Assembly (NCBI GenBank): GCA_003560215.1
Contig: PWIY01000071.1
Coordinates: 1-8,290 of the forward strand
Length of the DNA stretch: 8,290 nucleotides
Reading direction: 5' to 3'
Origin: Bacteroidales bacterium
GTDB taxonomy: Bacteria; Bacteroidota; Bacteroidia; Bacteroidales; UBA7960
A program made the position numbers and the translations under genes. Position 1 is the stretch's first letter, and every line of letters starts with the position of its first letter. The notes below the pieces were generated by a model. That model searched no databases. It saw nothing but the letters and a program-made list of their open reading frames with translations, and was not told the origin of the DNA. Below are positions 5,049 to 8,290 of this stretch, one piece after another.

Positions 5049-7100
5049 TTACCCGACCACACTGCCGTTCTCAATATCTTTTTCGGGCTGCACGAAAGTC
5101 ATCTCCCCGTCTTTGGTCTGGCCCATCAGCAACATTCCGTGTGACTCGATCCCCCTGATCTTTTTGGGCTTGAGGTTGGCCATGAAAAGAACACTCCGGC
5201 CAATGATCTCGTCCGGTTGAAACACATGGGCAATGCCGGCCACCGCGGTACGTTCTTCAAGCCCGATATCCACCGTTACCTTCAGCAGCTTCTTGGTTTT
5301 CGGCACCCTTTCTGCCGAGAGGATGGTTCCTGTCCGGATATCCATTTTGGCAAAATCTTCAAAAGTAACCGTTTCTTTCAGCTCAATCATTTCCGATTCA
5401 TCCTGGTTGTCCATCCTGGCCTGGTAAAGCTTATTCACCTGCTCGTGTACCTGGAGATCCTCCACTTTTTCAAACAACAACTCCACTTTATTGATCGAAT
5501 GGTTATCGGGCAACAGATCCGGGCGCCCCCCGTCTCTCCAGGTAAGGTTGCCCAGGTTCAGCATTTTGCACAGCCGTTTGGCAGTATGAGGCAGGAAGGG
5601 TTCTGACAACACTGCCAGACTCGCACATATCTGCAGACAAACATTCAGGATCGTTTTTACCCGCTCAGGATCGTTTTTGTAGATCTTCCACGGTTCAGCC
5701 TCAGTAAGATAACGGTTACCCAACCGGGCCAGACCCATCAACCCGGCCAGTGCTTCCCTGAAACGATAACTTTCAAGGCTTTGGCCGATTGTATCCGGAA
5801 AAGCAAGCAGTTGCTCAAGGGCCTCCTTGTCGGCCGTTGACAACTCTCCGGCTGCAGGCACCCGGCCATCAAAATACTTGTGCGTCAGCACCAGTGTACG
5901 GTTCACAAAATTACCGAAAATGGCCAGCAGTTCATTGTTATTGCGTGCCTGGAAATCTTTCCAGGTAAAATCATTGTCTTTGGTCTCCGGTGCCGCCGCA
6001 GTCAACACATAGCGCAGCACATCCTCTTTGCCGGGAAATTCCTCCAGGTACTCATGCAACCATACCGCCCAATTCCGGGAGGTGGAAATTTTATCTACCT
6101 CCAGGTTCAGAAACTCATTGGCAGGTACATTGTCCGGCATCACGTAAGACCCCTCGGCATTCAGCATTACCGGGAAAATAATGCAATGAAACACAATGTT
6201 GTCTTTTCCGATAAAATGGACAAGCTTGCTGTCGGATGACTTCCAGTATTTCTCCCAGTCTTTCCCATGCGCTTCACCCCATTCACGGGTGGCGGAAATG
6301 TAGCCGATGGGGGCATCAAACCACACATACAATACTTTTCCCTCAGTATTTTCCAGGGGCAGTTTCACCCCCCAGTCGAGATCCCTCGTTACCGCCCTGG
6401 GTTGAAGGCCCTGATCAATCCAGGACTTGCACTGACCATACACATTGGGTTTCCAGTCCTCTTTATGGGATTCAAGGATCCACTTGCGCAACATGGGCTC
6501 GTATTGATCAAGCGGCAAATACCAATGCTTTGTCTTTTTCATCTCGGGTTTGTTCCCGCTTAACATGGAACGTGGATTCCCCAGGTCAGTGGGGCTCAGT
6601 GAGGTTCCGCAGTTCTCACACTGGTCGCCGAAAGCCTTTTCATAGTCACAATGCGGGCAAACACCGGTTATGTACCGATCCGCCAGAAATTGTTTATTGG
6701 CCTCATCATAATACTGCTCAGTTTCTTTTTCGGTAAATACACCCTTGTCGTAAAGGGTCTTGAAAAACTCAGCAGCCGTTTCATGATGCACTTTGGCAGA
6801 GGTGCGGCTGTACACATCAAAAGATATCCCAAAGCGCTCAAAAGATTCTTTGATCTGTTTGTGGTACTTGTCAACAACCTCCTGCGGTGTGATGTTCTCC
6901 TGCCTGGCCTTGATGGTAATGGGTACCCCGTGTTCATCACTTCCGCAAATATACAGGACGTCTTCCCCCTTCAGGCGGAGATATCGCACGTAGATATCGG
7001 CAGGGATATACACCCCCGCCAGGTGGCCGATGTGCACCGGGCCATTTGCATAAGGCAGTGCCGCTGTTACCGTATGGCGTTTGTAGTGTTCAGTTTTCAT
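5049..7100 (-). CDS. metG: Methionine--tRNA ligase, 683 aa
   Basis: This class I synthetase charges tRNA-Met with methionine using ATP, in the cytosol. In order it shows the HIGH motif in PYANGPVHIGH (HIGH at 23-26), a connective-peptide zinc knuckle with Cys 148, 151, 161 and 164 (CPHC and CENC, single-zinc type), the KMSKS-equivalent KISTS (337-341) in VDKISTSRNW, a helical anticodon-binding domain, and a C-terminal tRNA-binding domain of the Trbp111/OB-fold type from about 580 (FEDFAKMDIRTGTI) to the end. The length is normal for the form that carries this C-terminal dimerising domain. I chose the ATG at 7100 because the protein then begins MKTEHYKR just before the conserved core. A GTG two codons upstream (7106) would add only two residues. 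No Shine-Dalgarno is seen. A 6-bp hairpin (7123-7139) lies in the leader. Confidence 0.97.
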   Translation of the reverse strand: MKTEHYKRHTVTAALPYANGPVHIGHLAGVYIPADIYVRYLRLKGEDVLYICGSDEHGVPITIKARQENITPQEVVDKYHKQIKESFERFGISFDVYSRTSAKVHHETAAEFFKTLYDKGVFTEKETEQYYDEANKQFLADRYITGVCPHCDYEKAFGDQCENCGTSLSPTDLGNPRSMLSGNKPEMKKTKHWYLPLDQYEPMLRKWILESHKEDWKPNVYGQCKSWIDQGLQPRAVTRDLDWGVKLPLENTEGKVLYVWFDAPIGYISATREWGEAHGKDWEKYWKSSDSKLVHFIGKDNIVFHCIIFPVMLNAEGSYVMPDNVPANEFLNLEVDKISTSRNWAVWLHEYLEEFPGKEDVLRYVLTAAAPETKDNDFTWKDFQARNNNELLAIFGNFVNRTLVLTHKYFDGRVPAAGELSTADKEALEQLLAFPDTIGQSLESYRFREALAGLMGLARLGNRYLTEAEPWKIYKNDPERVKTILNVCLQICASLAVLSEPFLPHTAKRLCKMLNLGNLTWRDGGRPDLLPDNHSINKVELLFEKVEDLQVHEQVNKLYQARMDNQDESEMIELKETVTFEDFAKMDIRTGTILSAERVPKTKKLLKVTVDIGLEERTAVAGIAHVFQPDEIIGRSVLFMANLKPKKIRGIESHGMLLMGQTKDGEMTFVQPEKDIENGSVVG

Positions 7101-7122
7101 TATCACAGGTGTTAGTAATATG

Positions 7123-7139
7123 TGACCCCTTCAGGGTCA
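7123..7139 (-). promoter_or_regulatory. Short hairpin in the metG leader
   Basis: On the minus strand TGACCC-TGAAG-GGGTCA forms a 6-bp stem with a 5-nt loop, ending 22 nt before the metG ATG. Its TGACCCCTTCAG half (plus strand) recurs at 7200-7211 without the pairing arm. It could affect translation initiation or be a small repeat; nothing further can be said from sequence. Confidence 0.4.
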
Positions 7140-7224
7140 GTAGTCGGATCTATGTGCAACCGGCTGGCCGAAGTCAGTACCGCCGGTGTGAGTGACGTAT
7201 GACCCCTTCAGAGCCAACCTCCCC

Positions 7225-7399
7225 CTTCTACCTTCTTCCTTCGAGCTTCTTCCTTCGAGCTTTCAGCTTCCAGCTTCTTCCTTCTACCTTCCACCTTCTC
7301 CCTTCTACCCTCCAACCTCTACCTTCTTCCTTCGAGCTTCTAACTTCGAGCTTCCAGCTTCTACCTTCTCCCTTCTACCCTCCAACCTCTACCCTCTAA
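7225..7399. repeat. Heptanucleotide tandem array, 25 units
   Basis: The stretch divides exactly into 25 consecutive 7-mers with no insertion or deletion between units. Most begin CTTC (a few CCTC or CTTT), followed by a variable triplet: words include CTTCTAC, CTTCTTC, CTTCGAG, CTTCCAG and CTTCTCC. A further degenerate unit may precede it at 7218-7224. A 31-nt block is repeated exactly at 7293-7323 and 7363-7393 (offset 70 = 10 units), and a 22-nt block at 7229-7250 and 7320-7341 (offset 91 = 13 units). Growth therefore occurred by segmental duplication in whole units. The plus strand is almost wholly pyrimidine; on the metG sense strand it is GAAG-rich. Confidence 0.9.
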
Positions 7400-7414
7400 A
7401 TCTCAACTCCGCTG

Positions 7415-7422
7415 CAAAGGTA
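7415..7422 (-). promoter_or_regulatory. Candidate -7 element for metG
   Basis: TACCTTTG on the minus strand matches TAnnTTTG exactly and is the only such match seen upstream of metG. No good TTTG is found 17-23 nt further upstream, so the -33 side is weak. If used, the metG mRNA would begin near 7408 and carry the complete heptamer array in a leader of about 300 nt. Confidence 0.5.
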
Positions 7423-7485
7423 GTAAATCTTCATAAGTCCATGACTTAATGTCCGGTTCCGGAGGCATTTTTCCGCATAAAGCAT

Positions 7486-7493
7486 TAACTTTG
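7486..7493 (+). promoter_or_regulatory. Candidate -7 element for the sigma-54 activator gene
   Basis: TAACTTTG matches TAnnTTTG and lies 30 nt before the ATG at 7524, giving a leader of about 24 nt. The -33 region has no clear TTTG, so support rests on the -7 box and its position. It is divergent to the candidate metG promoter, about 65 bp away. Confidence 0.5.
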
Positions 7494-7523
7494 CATCAAT
7501 AAACTGACGTAATGGCATAACCC

Positions 7524-8290
7524 ATGGACATCCAATCCATCAAACAGCGATTTGGCATCATCGGACACTCCCCCAGGCTGGACCGGGCCATTGACGTGGC
7601 GCGGCAGGTGGCTCCAACGGATATCACGGTACTGATCACCGGCGAAAGCGGAACCGGCAAGGAGGTCTTCCCGAAGATTATCCACCAGCTGAGCCCGCGA
7701 AAGCACGGACCTTATATCGCCGTTAACTGCGGGGCCATTCCGGAGGGTACGATCGACTCTGAGCTTTTCGGACATGAGAAAGGCTCTTTTACCGGCGCGC
7801 ACGAAGCACGCAAGGGATATTTTGAAGTGGTCAATAAAGGGACCATTTTTCTTGACGAAGTGGCTGAATTGCCCCTGCTCACACAGGTCAGGCTGTTGCG
7901 TATTCTGGAAAGCGGTGAATTCATCAAGGTAGGGGCATCCAAAGTGATCAAAACCGATGTACGGGTAGTCGCTGCATCCAATGTGAGCCTGCAGGAAGCC
8001 GTCAACAACGGAAAATTCCGGGAGGATCTCTATTACAGGCTCAATACGGTGCCCATCAGGGTACCCCCGCTGCGTGAACGGAAAGAAGACATTGTGATGC
8101 TGTTCAAAAAATTCTCTGCCGACTTTGCGGAGAAATACCGCATGCCTCCCCTTCACCTGACCCATGACGCAGAACAGCTGCTGATCAACCATCGCTGGTC
8201 AGGCAATGTGCGTCAGCTCAAAAACCTGGCTGAACAGATATCTGTGATTGAAAAGGACAGGCACATTACCTCAGATGCCATCAACCGCTA
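7524..8290 (+). CDS. Sigma-54-dependent transcriptional activator, AAA+ domain protein (partial, 3' end outside window)
   Basis: This enhancer-binding-type ATPase remodels the RNA polymerase-sigma-54 complex; 255 codons are visible. It shows Walker A GESGTGKE (40-47), the sigma-54 contact loop GSFTGA (87-92, Ser in place of the first Ala of GAFTGA), Walker B FLDE (109-112), the Arg-finger segment FREDLYYRLN (165-174), and the sensor II region WSGNVRQLKN (225-234). The AAA+ domain starts about 10 residues from the N-terminus, with no receiver, GAF or PAS domain before it. The ATG at 7524 is set by an in-frame TAA at 7518. The cut falls after the AAA+ core, so a C-terminal DNA-binding helix-turn-helix cannot be judged. 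In Bacteroidota, single-domain proteins of this kind are often found next to lptE and secG; that is recalled context, not visible here. Open frames on the opposite strand over this gene are shadows. Confidence 0.95.
   Translation, partial: MDIQSIKQRFGIIGHSPRLDRAIDVARQVAPTDITVLITGESGTGKEVFPKIIHQLSPRKHGPYIAVNCGAIPEGTIDSELFGHEKGSFTGAHEARKGYFEVVNKGTIFLDEVAELPLLTQVRLLRILESGEFIKVGASKVIKTDVRVVAASNVSLQEAVNNGKFREDLYYRLNTVPIRVPPLRERKEDIVMLFKKFSADFAEKYRMPPLHLTHDAEQLLINHRWSGNVRQLKNLAEQISVIEKDRHITSDAINR

Larger units (their letters stand above)
7101..7523. other. Divergent intergenic region with heptamer array and outward promoters
   Basis: This 423-bp region separates metG (minus) from the sigma-54 activator gene (plus). 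Reading left to right it contains a small hairpin close to the metG start, a repeated TGACCCCTTCAG word (from 7123 and from 7200), the 25-copy heptamer array (7225-7399), a minus-strand -7 element (7415-7422) and a plus-strand -7 element (7486-7493). The open frames over the array give only low-complexity Leu/Pro/Ser peptides and are not credible genes. Confidence 0.7.

Noticed and set aside
7192..7449. Plus-strand Leu/Pro/Ser-rich frames over the heptamer array
   Set aside because: Low-complexity translation of a pyrimidine-rich repeat, present in more than one frame and without a protein-like sequence outside the array.
7485..8192. 235-aa minus-strand frame
   Set aside because: It lies wholly opposite the sigma-54 activator, whose plus-strand frame shows every family motif; the minus frame is its shadow.

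Overview
The window looks like a chromosomal segment from a member of the Bacteroidota, probably Bacteroidales/Marinilabiliales-like. Three things point there. The methionyl-tRNA synthetase carries a KISTS version of the KMSKS loop. Several intergenic regions hold the TAnnTTTG -7 element (with TTTG about 20 nt upstream) used by the Bacteroidota primary sigma factor. The window also has a KamA-family protein with a long N-terminal extension and a sigma-54 activator with no sensory domain. No phage, transposon or CRISPR features are visible, and the genes are core-type rather than accessory.

Layout: positions 1-416 hold two abutting tandem-repeat arrays (units of 11 and 19 bp) and a terminator-like hairpin, all downstream of a minus-strand KamA-family radical SAM gene (417-2612). 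A 374-bp gap (2613-2986) follows. It contains a good minus-strand promoter for the KamA gene with a perfect 14-bp palindrome between its -33 and -7 boxes. Then come, all on the minus strand, a 14-TM oligosaccharide flippase of the Wzx/MATE-like type (2987-4474), a 70-aa uncharacterised protein (4577-4789), a tRNA-Arg(CCU) with its own promoter (4870-4941), and metG (5049-7100).

Upstream of metG lies a 420-bp divergent intergenic region. It contains a 25-copy heptanucleotide array (7225-7399) with no phase break, flanked by candidate promoters pointing outwards: 7415-7422 on the minus strand for metG and 7486-7493 on the plus strand for the next gene. The last gene (7524 to the window end, plus strand) is a sigma-54-dependent activator made only of the AAA+ domain in the part seen; it continues past the window.

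Functionally the segment mixes translation (metG, tRNA-Arg), envelope polysaccharide export (flippase), amino-acid rearrangement (KamA-like) and transcription control (sigma-54 activator). I do not see one integrated new system. The most notable points are the KamA-like protein, which by eye has Lys and Asn where lysine 2,3-aminomutase has its two substrate-binding Asp residues (as I recall for glutamate 2,3-aminomutase), and the three tandem arrays with unit lengths 7, 11 and 19 that flank the minus-strand gene block.
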